From contig JAUTWY010000448.1 in NCBI GenBank assembly GCA_030838305.1, positions 1 to 9,683 on the forward strand: DNA of 9,683 bases, given 5' to 3'. Under the pieces are notes generated by a model. It was given only the letters and a program-made list of their open reading frames with translations. It searched no databases and was not told the DNA's origin. Positions 1 through 7,014 of the stretch are shown here, piece by piece; position 1 is the stretch's first letter; each line of letters opens with the position of its first letter. A program made the translations under genes and the position numbers. This stretch comes from Acidobacteriaceae bacterium (GTDB taxonomy: Bacteria > Acidobacteriota > Terriglobia > Terriglobales > Acidobacteriaceae).

Positions 1-1047
1 TTGCAACGTAACAATGCCAACCAGGCGCTGATCCTCGACGATCGGGATAATGCTGAGATTTCGCGCCGTGAGTTTGCGGAAGGCCGAAGACAACGATTCC
101 TGCCGCACCGACACCTCAAAAATTTTATTCATCACGGCTTGCACATAGCCATTGCCTTCCATGCGTAGTGCCTCCAAAATGCGCGCCTTGGAAATCACAC
201 CTACCATGTCACTGCCGCGCACGACGGGAAAATCGTCCTGCAAGGAATGCACTGCCTTATCGAGGGCATCCTCAAGCGTGTCCGCCGGAGACAGAGTTGC
301 GAAGTCGGTGAGCATTACTTCTTCCAGTCGCACGTTGTCCAATACGGACTGGAAAATGACTGCCCGTTCCTCAAGCTGTGCCGCCGAAAAGATAATAACG
401 CCCACCATGGTCAGCCATGTATCGCTGAACAATCCCGCCACCATCAGCATCATTGCCAGAGCGTGACTGATGGAAACGGCGCGCCGCGTAGCCGCCGCGG
501 AATCGATAGTACGCGCGAAAAATGCACGCAAAATGCGGCCGCCATCAAGCGGATAAGCGGGAAGAAGATTCAGACCAGCCAGATAAAGGTTAGCCCATAC
601 CAAACTGCGTGGAAGATTGGTGGCTTGCAAAAATGGCCACTTCCACAGGTTCGTTCCCAAGGCGGGGTAAATGATTCCGGCGGCGATGATCGCAAGCGCT
701 AGGTTCACCAGCGGTCCGATGAGTGCGATGCGAAGGTCACGCCTCCAGATCGCCACCGGTTCCGTTGTCTCCGATCGCGATTCATCGAAAACGGTTACGC
801 CGCAGAGGGGAAGAAGAATCACCGCCTTGGGAATCAGTCCGTAGCGCCGAGCGACAAGCATATGGCCAATTTCGTGCGCCGCGACGCAAGCCAGCAGGAT
901 TCCGACCAACGCCAAATCGCGAGGCCCGTTGGCTGATCGCACGGTCGATTCCGTCCAGAAAACAAAGAGTGGCAGGATCAGGAACGTTAGGTGAAGGCGA
1001 ACCTCTACTCCGAACAGTCGCCCGACTTGAACCGAAAAACTTCTCAT
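1..1047 (-). CDS. Site-2 protease family (M50B) intramembrane zinc protease with CBS domains, partial
   Basis: The frame is open from an ATG at 1047 to the left edge, giving at least 349 residues with no stop, so the C-terminus is missing. Several hydrophobic segments are visible (about 18-31, 45-60, 106-125, 197-222). HEIGH at residues 58-62 is the HExxH zinc/catalytic motif of S2P proteases, and LNLLPAYPLDGGR (159-171) supplies the third zinc ligand (Asp168) of the N-x-x-P...LDGG motif. After the membrane domain come one CBS domain (about 240-296) and the start of a second (about 304 onward). This order is that of M50B members with a cytosolic CBS pair, such as mycobacterial Rip3. The family cleaves transmembrane anchors such as anti-sigma factors; the substrate here is unknown, and CBS domains usually sense adenine nucleotides. 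It is divergent from rsmD with only 70 bp between starts. No strong Shine-Dalgarno precedes the ATG. Family assignment is secure; role is inference. Confidence 0.93.
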   Translation of the reverse strand, partial: MRSFSVQVGRLFGVEVRLHLTFLILPLFVFWTESTVRSANGPRDLALVGILLACVAAHEIGHMLVARRYGLIPKAVILLPLCGVTVFDESRSETTEPVAIWRRDLRIALIGPLVNLALAIIAAGIIYPALGTNLWKWPFLQATNLPRSLVWANLYLAGLNLLPAYPLDGGRILRAFFARTIDSAAATRRAVSISHALAMMLMVAGLFSDTWLTMVGVIIFSAAQLEERAVIFQSVLDNVRLEEVMLTDFATLSPADTLEDALDKAVHSLQDDFPVVRGSDMVGVISKARILEALRMEGNGYVQAVMNKIFEVSVRQESLSSAFRKLTARNLSIIPIVEDQRLVGIVTLQ

Positions 1048-1117
1048 GAGTTTCGCCTACTACAGTTATTTTACATGGTCGGATATATTGGCTCCGGTAC
1101 TCGAAAGTACAGAGCCC

Positions 1118-1705
1118 ATGCGCGTAATTGCGGGAAAATATCGGGGGCGTTCGTTACGGTCATTGCCCGGGAAAGACATTCGTCCCACGTCCGATCGACT
1201 GCGCGAAACCCTGTTCAATGTGCTGACCGCCGGCAATCCCGAGGCGCTGGCGGGGACTGTGTGGCTCGATCTGTTCGCGGGCACGGGCGCGGTAGGGATT
1301 GAAGCGCTTAGCCGTGGAGCCAAGCGAGCCTACTTTGTGGAGAACTCAGCTCCCGCGGGGAAGTTGATCGAGCAGAACCTGCACAGCCTGGGGATTGGGG
1401 AGGGATACAAAATTCTGCGGGATGATCTTTCGGGAGTCATCTGGCGCCTGCAGCGCGAACACTTCGCGGCTGACGTCGTGTTCCTCGATCCGCCTTACCG
1501 CATGCAGCAAGCCTATGAGGCAACCCTTACTGCTCTGGCTGAGTCATCGCTGGTATGGGCGATGTCGGTGGTGATAGCGGAGCACGAGAAGAAATTTGAT
1601 CCCGGCGACGAATTTGGGTCGTTGCGGAGAATTCGAAAGCTGGCCCAGGGAAATACCGTTCTGAGTTTCTACCGCATCGGGGGGCTTCCGGATCTCAACC
1701 GATGA
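1118..1705 (+). CDS. rsmD: 16S rRNA (guanine(966)-N2)-methyltransferase RsmD
   Basis: This 195-aa protein has the length expected for RsmD, which methylates N2 of G966 of 16S rRNA (E. coli numbering) during 30S assembly using S-adenosylmethionine. The N-terminus MRVIAGKYRGR and the following RPTSDRLRETLFNVL (22-36) are family signatures. Residues 50-60 (LDLFAGTGAVG) form the SAM-binding motif I, and DPPY at 124-127 is the catalytic motif IV of N6-adenine/N2-guanine methyltransferases. The ATG at 1118 was chosen because it gives the family's normal N-terminus. An in-frame ATG at 1046 would add 24 residues with no family match, and it overlaps the start codon of the divergent M50 gene. The gene often sits beside coaD; here it does not. 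It converges with the minus-strand gene ending at 1786. Confidence 0.96.
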   Translation: MRVIAGKYRGRSLRSLPGKDIRPTSDRLRETLFNVLTAGNPEALAGTVWLDLFAGTGAVGIEALSRGAKRAYFVENSAPAGKLIEQNLHSLGIGEGYKILRDDLSGVIWRLQREHFAADVVFLDPPYRMQQAYEATLTALAESSLVWAMSVVIAEHEKKFDPGDEFGSLRRIRKLAQGNTVLSFYRIGGLPDLNR

Positions 1706-1785
1706 TTCGCTGACCGGAATTCCTTGGGGTTTCCTCGAAGCTATGCCCAGGTCCGCCAAGCGGCGAGTCGCCCGCCTCCACACAG

Positions 1786-2337
1786 CTACATCAGCAGTTC
1801 GCTGCTGCGGCGAGTAATCGGATGCTGCATCTCCTGAAGGTCATTTTTCACCATGTTGAGCCCATAAACGCAGCCTTCGAATTCGCGCGATAGGTGGGCG
1901 AACAGCGGAGCTACCTTGGCGTATTCGAAGTGCTCGAATTTCGAGACGATGTAATAGCTCTCTTTTCCCGCTTTCATCCATTCCACAAAACTTTCCAGGC
2001 GTTGGTGGCGCAGTCGGAAATGGTTGATGCTCTCGGGAAACATGCCGGCAAAAAATAATGCGTAGTCCCCAATGTGCTTACGTACCTGGCGCTCGCGATC
2101 GAACGAAGGTGCGGCGCCGTAGATCGGGTCGGACTCGAGCAGCATTTCACCCAGGTCCGTCAGGGGCCGGTCAGCCGGGTCGTGAATCTTAAACAGTTGA
2201 TCGGATTCGCAGAACTCAGTCAGCAGATGCGAAACGTAGGCTACAATCTGTGGGTCGCGGATGCCGATTTCCTCCGCATAGTGCCGGCCTACCAATTCCT
2301 GGAAAAGCTTCCGCAACGGATGAGATTCCGGAATCAT
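1786..2337 (-). CDS. Conserved-looking protein of unknown function (183 aa)
   Basis: I do not recognise this protein. It is a 183-aa soluble-looking polypeptide with no signal peptide and no membrane segment, rich in His, Glu, Phe and Tyr, and probably mostly alpha-helical. Visible landmarks are ESHPLRKLFQELVGRHYAEE near the N-terminus, a DPADRPLTDLGEMLLESDP stretch in the middle and SKFEHFEYAKVAPLFAHLS toward the C-terminus. It reads as a real gene rather than a shadow: balanced composition, no competing gene on the other strand, and its own upstream region. I chose the ATG at 2337 because GGGGGA lies 9 bases upstream of it; a TTG at 2379 would add 14 residues. It is convergent with rsmD (80-bp gap) and divergent from ridA. 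Several His/Glu/Asp residues could bind metal, but no named motif is present. Confidence 0.75.
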   Translation of the reverse strand: MIPESHPLRKLFQELVGRHYAEEIGIRDPQIVAYVSHLLTEFCESDQLFKIHDPADRPLTDLGEMLLESDPIYGAAPSFDRERQVRKHIGDYALFFAGMFPESINHFRLRHQRLESFVEWMKAGKESYYIVSKFEHFEYAKVAPLFAHLSREFEGCVYGLNMVKNDLQEMQHPITRRSSELLM

Positions 2338-2389
2338 CGCTTTTGGTCCCCCGAAAGCCACGCGTAATCGGGCTTTCAATGTTCGTTGC

Positions 2390-2399
2390 TAACTAGTTA
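2390..2399. repeat. Perfect 10-bp palindrome TAACTAGTTA
   Basis: TAACTAGTTA is its own reverse complement. It lies in the divergent intergenic region between the 183-aa gene and ridA, about 53-62 bases upstream of the 183-aa start. It overlaps GTTAAC (2396-2401). It could be a regulator site, but only the symmetry is observed. Confidence 0.4.
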
Positions 2400-2412
2400 A
2401 CTTACTTCGGAA

Positions 2413-2433
2413 ACAAAAGCAAGTGACTTTTGT
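2413..2433. promoter_or_regulatory. Perfect inverted repeat (7-7-7), possible operator
   Basis: ACAAAAG (2413-2419) and CTTTTGT (2427-2433) are exact reverse complements separated by the 7 bases CAAGTGA. The two half-sites are centred 14 bp apart, a spacing compatible with a dimeric repressor or activator. There is no T-tract after the second arm and no gene ends nearby, so a terminator is unlikely. It sits between two divergent genes (starts at 2337 minus and 2585 plus) and could control either. No regulator family is identified. Confidence 0.4.
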
Positions 2434-2485
2434 GTATCCGATGAATCACTCTTTCGAGTAGTTAGAAGTGACAACTCCTGCCGGA

Positions 2486-2495
2486 GGTTGCAACC
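2486..2495. repeat. Perfect 10-bp palindrome GGTTGCAACC
   Basis: GGTTGCAACC is self-complementary and overlaps a short hairpin formed by CAACTCC (2472-2478) and GGAGGTTG (2483-2490, one bulged G). It ends 9 bases upstream of the proposed ridA -35 box, a position compatible with an operator. Function is not shown. Confidence 0.35.
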
Positions 2496-2504
2496 GGTCT
2501 TTTG

Positions 2505-2532
2505 TTGGCACACGCTCAGGTCGGCTGCTAAT
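2505..2532 (+). promoter_or_regulatory. Possible sigma70-like promoter for ridA
   Basis: TTGGCA (2505-2510, 5 of 6 to TTGACA) is followed after 16 bases by GCTAAT (2527-2532, 4 of 6 to TATAAT). Transcription would start near 2539 and leave a leader of about 45 bases before the ridA ATG. Matches are moderate, so this is a candidate only. Confidence 0.3.
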
Positions 2533-2584
2533 CGTCTATGCTTATTTGCCGAGCAGATTCAACGCCGTCAAAAGGATTGGGCAA

Positions 2585-2977
2585 ATGGAAAGAATGAACA
2601 TCTCCAGCGGCACAACATGGGAACCTACTGTGGGTTACTCGCGAGCGGTACGGGTCGGACCCTACGTGCATGTATCGGGCACTACTGCGACCGAAGCTGG
2701 CGGGAAGATCGTGGCTGTGGGAGATGCTTACGCCCAAGCCGTTCAGACTTTGAAAAATATCCAGAGTGCCTTGGAGAAAGCAGGCGCCAGCATGAAGGAT
2801 GTGGTGCGCACGCGTATTTATGTGATCAACATCGCGGAGTGGGAAAAGATCGGAAAGGCGCATGGAGAGTTCTTTCGCGACATCCGTCCCGCGACCTCCC
2901 TGGTTCAAGTTAGCGCCCTCATCTCGGCTGAGATGCTGGTCGAGATTGAGGCAGACGCCTACATCGCGGCCAAGTGA
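2585..2977 (+). CDS. RidA/YjgF/UK114-family protein lacking the RidA catalytic arginine
   Basis: This 130-aa protein has the length and features of the trimeric Rid superfamily. Classical RidA hydrolyses reactive enamine/imine intermediates released by PLP enzymes. Visible features are GPYVHVSGTTA (25-35), the helix around DAYAQAVQTLKNIQSALEKAG, VVRTRIYV (73-80), RPATSLVQVSAL (101-112) and VEIEADA (119-125). In E. coli RidA the equivalent segment reads PARS, with Arg105 essential for deaminase activity; here it reads PATS, so Thr104 stands in that position. The protein therefore resembles the arginine-less Rid subfamilies, whose substrates are poorly known. The ATG at 2585 is preferred because AGGA lies 8 bases upstream; a second ATG at 2594 is too close to a GGAAAG. 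An in-frame extension back to 2468 has no family match. It lies 52 bp upstream of the amidohydrolase and probably shares its transcript. Confidence 0.92.
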   Translation: MERMNISSGTTWEPTVGYSRAVRVGPYVHVSGTTATEAGGKIVAVGDAYAQAVQTLKNIQSALEKAGASMKDVVRTRIYVINIAEWEKIGKAHGEFFRDIRPATSLVQVSALISAEMLVEIEADAYIAAK

Positions 2978-3014
2978 GAGTAGAATTCCACCATTCTTGA
3001 CGCTACATAAGACC

Positions 3015-3020
3015 AGGGGG
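3015..3020 (+). promoter_or_regulatory. Ribosome binding site deciding a GTG start
   Basis: AGGGGG lies 9 bases before the GTG at 3030 and supports that codon as the start of the amidohydrolase. The GTG start gives a clean signal peptide; the longer frame back to 2862 runs through ridA. Confidence 0.55.
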
Positions 3021-3029
3021 TTAGCCAAG

Positions 3030-4346
3030 GTGAAGCAATGCAACGGGTGGATGCTGCTTTTTGCTTTCGTAGTTTCGGCCGCCGCGCAACAGAACGACAA
3101 TCGCGCATCCGATGCCTGGACCGTTATTCGTGCCGGTTCGCTCATCGATGGCAGGTCTGACAAACCGCGGCGCGATCAAGTAGTGATCATCCACGGCAAC
3201 AAAATCGAGAGCATCAGCGATGCCGCCACTGCCAGGATTCCCTCCGGCGCGAACGTGATTGATTTGTCGAAGTCGACAGTCTTGCCGGGCCTGATCGATT
3301 CCCACACGCACATCTTTTTGCAGGGCGAAGATCCCGCACAGGGGGGATACGACGTCAACATCCTGAACGCGCCGCTGGCCTTGCGCGCGGCACGGGCCAC
3401 CGTAGCGGCGAAGCGCGCGCTGGAGCAGGGTTTCACGACGCTGCGAGACGTAGAGACCGAAGGCGCAGGATATGGCGATGTGGGCATCAAGCAAGCCATC
3501 GAGCTAGGTTACATTCCGGGGCCGCGCCTGTTGGTCTCAACTCGTGCCATCTCGACGACCGGAGGTTATCCGCTGGAGGGCTATGCTCCCGAGCTCGACA
3601 TGCCCAAAGGCGCGCAGATTGTCGACGGTCCGGTAGAGGCGCGCAAGGCGGCGCGCGAGCAATTGGATCATGGCGCCGATTGGATTAAGGTCTACATGAC
3701 GCATCGTTCCTGGGTCGGCAAGAACGGCGAATTGGTTTCCCAGCCTACTTTGACAGTTGAAGAACTGCGGGCCATCGTGGACGAAACTCACGGCTGGGGC
3801 AAGAAAGTTGCGTGTCACGCCTACAGCGGCATTGGTCTGCGTCGAGCCTTGGACGGGGGATGCGACTCTATTGAGCATGGCCTCGATTTGGATGATGCCG
3901 CGATTGCCCAGATGCTGAAACAGGGCACGTGGTATGTCCCAACCATCAGCGTCTATTACACCGACTGGGCCCTGGCTGAGACTCCAGGCGGGCGGCGCGA
4001 CCGGCTGCGGGCTTCGGCTCACGAGCAGTCTTTCAAGAAGGCGCTCAAGGCCGGCGTAAAAATTGTTTTTGGAACCGACATGGGCGGCATTCCTTGGACT
4101 GAGCCTATCGCGCAGGAGTTCTCGCGTATGACGGAGTTTGGCATGCAGCCGATGGATGCTATTCAAAGCGCCACCTCGCGGGCAGCCGTCATGCTGGACA
4201 TGGAGGGAAAGATCGGAGTGCTCGCGCCGGGGGCGTTTGCGGATGTGGTTGCGGTAAGTGGAGATCCTCTGCGCGACATTAAAGCACTGGAGAATGTGCA
4301 ATTCGTGATGAAAGACGGCAGAGTTTTCAAGAGTGCTCAAAATTAA
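3030..4346 (+). CDS. Secreted metal-dependent amidohydrolase (imidazolonepropionase/Xaa-Pro dipeptidase-like)
   Basis: This 438-aa amidohydrolase-superfamily TIM-barrel enzyme probably uses two metal ions to hydrolyse an amide bond; the substrate cannot be read from sequence. An N-terminal hydrophobic segment (about 7-19) ending at AAAQQ indicates a signal peptide, so it should act outside the cytoplasm. Metal-site features are all present: HTH at 92-94 in GLIDSHTH, the likely carboxylated Lys220 in DWIKVY, His263 in ACHAYSG, His283 in SIEHGLDL and Asp350 in FGTDMGG. The C-terminal GAFADVVAVSGDPL and VMKDGRVFK form the small beta-sandwich strand pair typical of the imidazolonepropionase-like group, which includes Sgx9260-type carboxypeptidases acting on N-acyl or prolyl peptides. 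It follows the RidA-family gene by 52 bp on the same strand. An alternative start is the in-frame ATG at 3051, which would shorten the signal peptide. Confidence 0.93.
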   Translation: MKQCNGWMLLFAFVVSAAAQQNDNRASDAWTVIRAGSLIDGRSDKPRRDQVVIIHGNKIESISDAATARIPSGANVIDLSKSTVLPGLIDSHTHIFLQGEDPAQGGYDVNILNAPLALRAARATVAAKRALEQGFTTLRDVETEGAGYGDVGIKQAIELGYIPGPRLLVSTRAISTTGGYPLEGYAPELDMPKGAQIVDGPVEARKAAREQLDHGADWIKVYMTHRSWVGKNGELVSQPTLTVEELRAIVDETHGWGKKVACHAYSGIGLRRALDGGCDSIEHGLDLDDAAIAQMLKQGTWYVPTISVYYTDWALAETPGGRRDRLRASAHEQSFKKALKAGVKIVFGTDMGGIPWTEPIAQEFSRMTEFGMQPMDAIQSATSRAAVMLDMEGKIGVLAPGAFADVVAVSGDPLRDIKALENVQFVMKDGRVFKSAQN

Positions 4347-4424
4347 GTGGGCTCAAAGAAAAGCGCATGTCCTCTTCCAGTCCGTGCCGGCAGGATAAAG
4401 ATCTGTAATATCGTTTCAATTCAC

Positions 4425-4452
4425 TTGACATCGGCTTCTACGCGAGCATAAT
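4425..4452 (+). promoter_or_regulatory. Sigma70-like promoter of the CBS-doxX pair
   Basis: A perfect TTGACA -35 box (4425-4430) is followed after 16 bases by CATAAT (4447-4452, 5 of 6 to consensus). It is the best promoter match in the window. Transcription would start near 4459, about 63 bases before the CBS gene start. Confidence 0.6.
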
Positions 4453-4510
4453 TCATCAATCCTTTCCCATGTTTACTGAACCCGGCCAGCGGACCTTGCC
4501 GCGGAACCGG

Positions 4511-4516
4511 AGGAGG
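4511..4516 (+). promoter_or_regulatory. Strong Shine-Dalgarno AGGAGG
   Basis: AGGAGG lies 5 bases before the ATG at 4522 and decides that start over the in-frame GTG at 4516, which overlaps the ribosome binding site itself. It predicts efficient translation of the CBS protein. Confidence 0.75.
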
Positions 4517-4521
4517 TGCTT

Positions 4522-4959
4522 ATGAGCGTGTTGGAACTTTGTGACCGGGAGATCGCGGCGGTTCCACTCGACGCCACCGTCGCCGACGCCATCAATAAAA
4601 TGCTCGATCATCACGTGGGTGCGGTCGCTGTAGTCGATTCCGAATACCGGGTGGCTGGAATGTTTACGGAACGCGACGTCCTCCGCAAAATCGCGCTCAG
4701 CCGTACCGATCCCGAGAACACATCGGTCCGCGAACTGATGACCACGCCGGTTGAAATGGCAACACGCCGCACCGGCCCGGGCGAGGCGCTCACCACCATG
4801 CTGGAGCGCCACTTCCGCCACCTGCCGGTGGCGGACGATAACGGCAAGCTGCTCGGGATTCTCTCCATCCGCAACTTATTGGAATGGCGTGTCGAAGATC
4901 TCAGCCGCGAATTGGAGTCGCTCGAGCAATATGTCTCCAATGACGGGCCCGGGGGTTAG
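4522..4959 (+). CDS. Stand-alone two-CBS-domain (Bateman module) protein
   Basis: This 145-aa cytosolic protein consists almost entirely of a CBS pair. CBS1 covers about residues 10-63 (VAVVDSEYRVAGMFTERDVL marks its end) and CBS2 about 69-124 (HLPVADDNGKLLGILSIRNL). A short charged tail (LSRELESLEQYV) follows. CBS pairs bind adenosyl ligands such as AMP, ATP or SAM and act as sensors, but no effector domain is fused here, so the protein would work by binding a partner. It has a strong promoter and a strong ribosome binding site, and the doxX gene starts 29 bp downstream, so the two are probably co-transcribed. A functional link to DoxX is inference. The CBS assignment is firm; the ligand and partner are unknown. 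Confidence 0.93.
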   Translation: MSVLELCDREIAAVPLDATVADAINKMLDHHVGAVAVVDSEYRVAGMFTERDVLRKIALSRTDPENTSVRELMTTPVEMATRRTGPGEALTTMLERHFRHLPVADDNGKLLGILSIRNLLEWRVEDLSRELESLEQYVSNDGPGG

Positions 4960-4988
4960 CGCGAACTACTACGGCTTTCCGAAAATCG

Positions 4989-5459
4989 ATGGCAACTACT
5001 CTTTCCGCTGCAAAGACGATCGCTGGTGTGCGCATCGCTACATCGTTTTTCTTTCTCCTGTTTGGTGAATATAAGCTGGCGGGACCCGGCTTTGCTCATG
5101 GCGGATTCCAAGGATATCTTCACGAATACATCACCACCTCTGCACTCAGTTATTACCGCCCGGTTTTGTCCGGCCTCATTCTGCCTCATGCAGTATTCTT
5201 CGCATACCTGGTTGGTGTAATTGAGATGTTCGTCGGAGTCTGCCTGCTGCTGGGATTGTGGGTTCGTCTCTCCTCCACTGTGGGGATCTTCTTCTTGCTC
5301 AATTTGACGCTCGCCGCCTGGTGGGACGTCGGCCATGGCGCGCCGCTGTGGCGCTACTTTGGCGCGAGGCTGGATACTCTGCCACTGTTGCTGCTGCTCG
5401 TCATTTTCTATGCCGCGGATGCCGGGAAAGTCTGGGGTCTGGATGGTCGGCGCGAATAG
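4989..5459 (+). CDS. DoxX family integral membrane protein
   Basis: This 156-aa protein has four predicted transmembrane helices (about 10-28, 66-90, 93-112 and 128-146), the normal DoxX topology and length. Family features are the arginine in helix 1 (Arg15, AGVRIATSF), FGEYKL at the end of that helix and the conserved glutamate in VIEMFVGVCLLLG (Glu79). DoxX-like proteins are membrane proteins linked in various bacteria to thiosulfate:quinone oxidation or to oxidative-stress membrane complexes; most, including this one, have no proven reaction. No DoxD or sulfur-metabolism partner is visible. The ATG at 4989 starts right before helix 1; its ribosome binding site is weak, which fits translation after the upstream CBS gene. 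It converges with the M28 peptidase gene, leaving 67 bp that hold only a weak hairpin (GAGAC 5507-5511 with GTCTC 5520-5524). Confidence 0.9.
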   Translation: MATTLSAAKTIAGVRIATSFFFLLFGEYKLAGPGFAHGGFQGYLHEYITTSALSYYRPVLSGLILPHAVFFAYLVGVIEMFVGVCLLLGLWVRLSSTVGIFFLLNLTLAAWWDVGHGAPLWRYFGARLDTLPLLLLLVIFYAADAGKVWGLDGRRE

Positions 5460-5526
5460 GATTCGCGACCCTGTAATACCTCGGAATAACCGCACACACA
5501 GGCCAAGAGACTCAACAGCGTCTCGA

Positions 5527-7014
5527 TCACCGCGGCAGAGGGTTCTTCATGTTGGCCAGGGCATAGGCCATTACAGACATGGTGGCGGCGTTCTCGCGAA
5601 GTTCGCCAGGAACGATCTTGTCCAGAGTGTCGGCGGCGGTGTGGTGATAGTTGAAATAGGTTCGACCGTCTTGCAGGATGCCGAAGGCTGGGATTCCGGC
5701 TTCGGACATGGCGGCGATATCGGCGCCGGGAGGATACGTGGTGGGCTGAAGGACAGTCGCGCCGATGCTCTGGAGGACGGTCTGCACGGGACGTAGGGCG
5801 TCCATGGCAGCCGGGATGGATTTGACGTCGAAGCCGAGCGGATGGGCGGCCCCGGCGTCGCTCTCGATGGCCGCGATGTGACGGGGGAATTCGCCGGAGT
5901 ATTCATTGGAGTACGCTTTGCTTCCGGCCCCGCCAGTTTCTTCATCCATCCATGCGATGACTCGGAGGGTTCGGGCGGGGCGTAGGTGGAGGCGCTGAAG
6001 AATCTCGGCGGCCTGCATGGCGATGGCGACGCCGGCGGCATCGTCAATGGCTCCGGTTCCGAGATCCCAGGAATCGAGATGGCCGGAGACGACGACGATC
6101 TGATCAGGATGTTCGGAGCCCTTGAGATCAGCAATAACGTTGTAGCCAGTTTCGTCCGGCAGCCTTTGTGGGGTAAGCGTGAGATGCATGCGAACTTTGC
6201 CCTGGGCAGCGAGATGGACCATGAGCTCGGCGTCCTCGGCGGTGACGGCGCCAGTCGGGATTCCCGCAGAGAAGCTGAATCCGGTGTGCGGAAGGCGATA
6301 GTCGGCGTTGCCGACGGAGCGGACCAGGCAGGCGACCGCACCGAGATCGGCGGCGGCTTTGGGCCCGGCTCCTCGATAGCGGACCGCTTCGCCGTAGGCG
6401 GCGAAGGCGAGTCCAGCAGCGGCTTTTTGCTTGTCGAAGATTTCGTTGAAGAGCACGATCTTGCCGGCAACTTTGTCGCGGCCGAGCGCGCTCAATTCGT
6501 CGAAGGTATTCACGGTCACGACGTCAGCAGTTAGGCCGTCTTGGGCAGTCGAAGAACTGCCGCCAAGGGCGGTGAGGACGATTTTTTGTGTGGTGCCCGG
6601 AACCATTCCGGGAAATTCAACCAAGGCGGCGGTTTCGGCGCCGCGAACCCAGTGCGGCACGGTGACTTGCTGGAGGCGGACCTCCAGGCCGAGCCTGCGC
6701 AGCTCCGCGGCAACGTATTCGGCGGCGGCGCGAGCCTGGACAGAGCCGCTGGGACGTGGTCCGATGTTTTCGGTGAGGTGAGCGACCTGTCGGTAGGCGT
6801 AGTCGTCGTTGAGCGCGGCCGCTTTAATGGCGGAAAGCTGCTGCTGCAGCAGCGGTGGGAAGTTTTGCTGGTCGGCCTGGGTGGTCTGCGGCGGCACCAT
6901 GAACGAAGGCGCGGCCTGCGGCTTCTGGGGTGGGTTCTGGCCACTGGTTAGAGCCGGCGAAATCAGTAAAAGTGACATCAGGAGCGGGGCAGAGGAGCCG
7001 GAAAGCTTCGTCAT
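5527..7014 (-). CDS. Secreted M28 family zinc metallopeptidase (aminopeptidase/carboxypeptidase type)
   Basis: This 495-aa enzyme has a signal peptide (hydrophobic core about 10-23, LLMSLLLISPALTSG) followed by a Pro/Gln-rich linker (about 26-60), so it is exported. A PA-like inserted region lies around 130-270. The M28 catalytic domain follows with its di-zinc ligands: GHLDSWDLGTGAIDDAAG (311-328; His312, Asp324/325), the base/ligand pair Glu358-Glu359 in AWMDEETGGAGS, Asp386 in IESDAGA and His457/458 in YFNYHHTAADTLD. The overall order matches PCPA/glutamate carboxypeptidase-like M28 peptidases, which release N- or C-terminal amino acids from peptides. The ATG at 7014 gives the signal peptide; the same frame continues upstream to 7191, but that stretch has no signal character. 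No clear Shine-Dalgarno is seen. With the secreted amidohydrolase, it suggests extracytoplasmic peptide scavenging, which is inference. Confidence 0.94.
   Translation of the reverse strand: MTKLSGSSAPLLMSLLLISPALTSGQNPPQKPQAAPSFMVPPQTTQADQQNFPPLLQQQLSAIKAAALNDDYAYRQVAHLTENIGPRPSGSVQARAAAEYVAAELRRLGLEVRLQQVTVPHWVRGAETAALVEFPGMVPGTTQKIVLTALGGSSSTAQDGLTADVVTVNTFDELSALGRDKVAGKIVLFNEIFDKQKAAAGLAFAAYGEAVRYRGAGPKAAADLGAVACLVRSVGNADYRLPHTGFSFSAGIPTGAVTAEDAELMVHLAAQGKVRMHLTLTPQRLPDETGYNVIADLKGSEHPDQIVVVSGHLDSWDLGTGAIDDAAGVAIAMQAAEILQRLHLRPARTLRVIAWMDEETGGAGSKAYSNEYSGEFPRHIAAIESDAGAAHPLGFDVKSIPAAMDALRPVQTVLQSIGATVLQPTTYPPGADIAAMSEAGIPAFGILQDGRTYFNYHHTAADTLDKIVPGELRENAATMSVMAYALANMKNPLPR

Noticed and set aside
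2391..2404. Similarity of the 2390-2404 sequence to the E. coli TrpR operator core CTAGTTAACTAG
   Set aside because: CTAGTTAACT matches 10 of 12 positions, but no trp gene is nearby, the second half-site is broken, and TrpR is not expected in this type of organism.
2528..3163. 211-aa minus-strand frame opposite ridA and the amidohydrolase start
   Set aside because: It overlaps two well-supported plus-strand genes and shows no recognisable domain.
3537..4340. 267-aa minus-strand frame opposite the amidohydrolase
   Set aside because: It is antisense to a gene with a full set of metal-binding motifs and has the composition of a shadow frame.
5571..6470. 299-aa minus-strand frame inside the peptidase gene
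   Set aside because: It is a Pro/Ser/Arg-rich shifted-frame shadow of the M28 gene, which shows clear catalytic motifs in its own frame.
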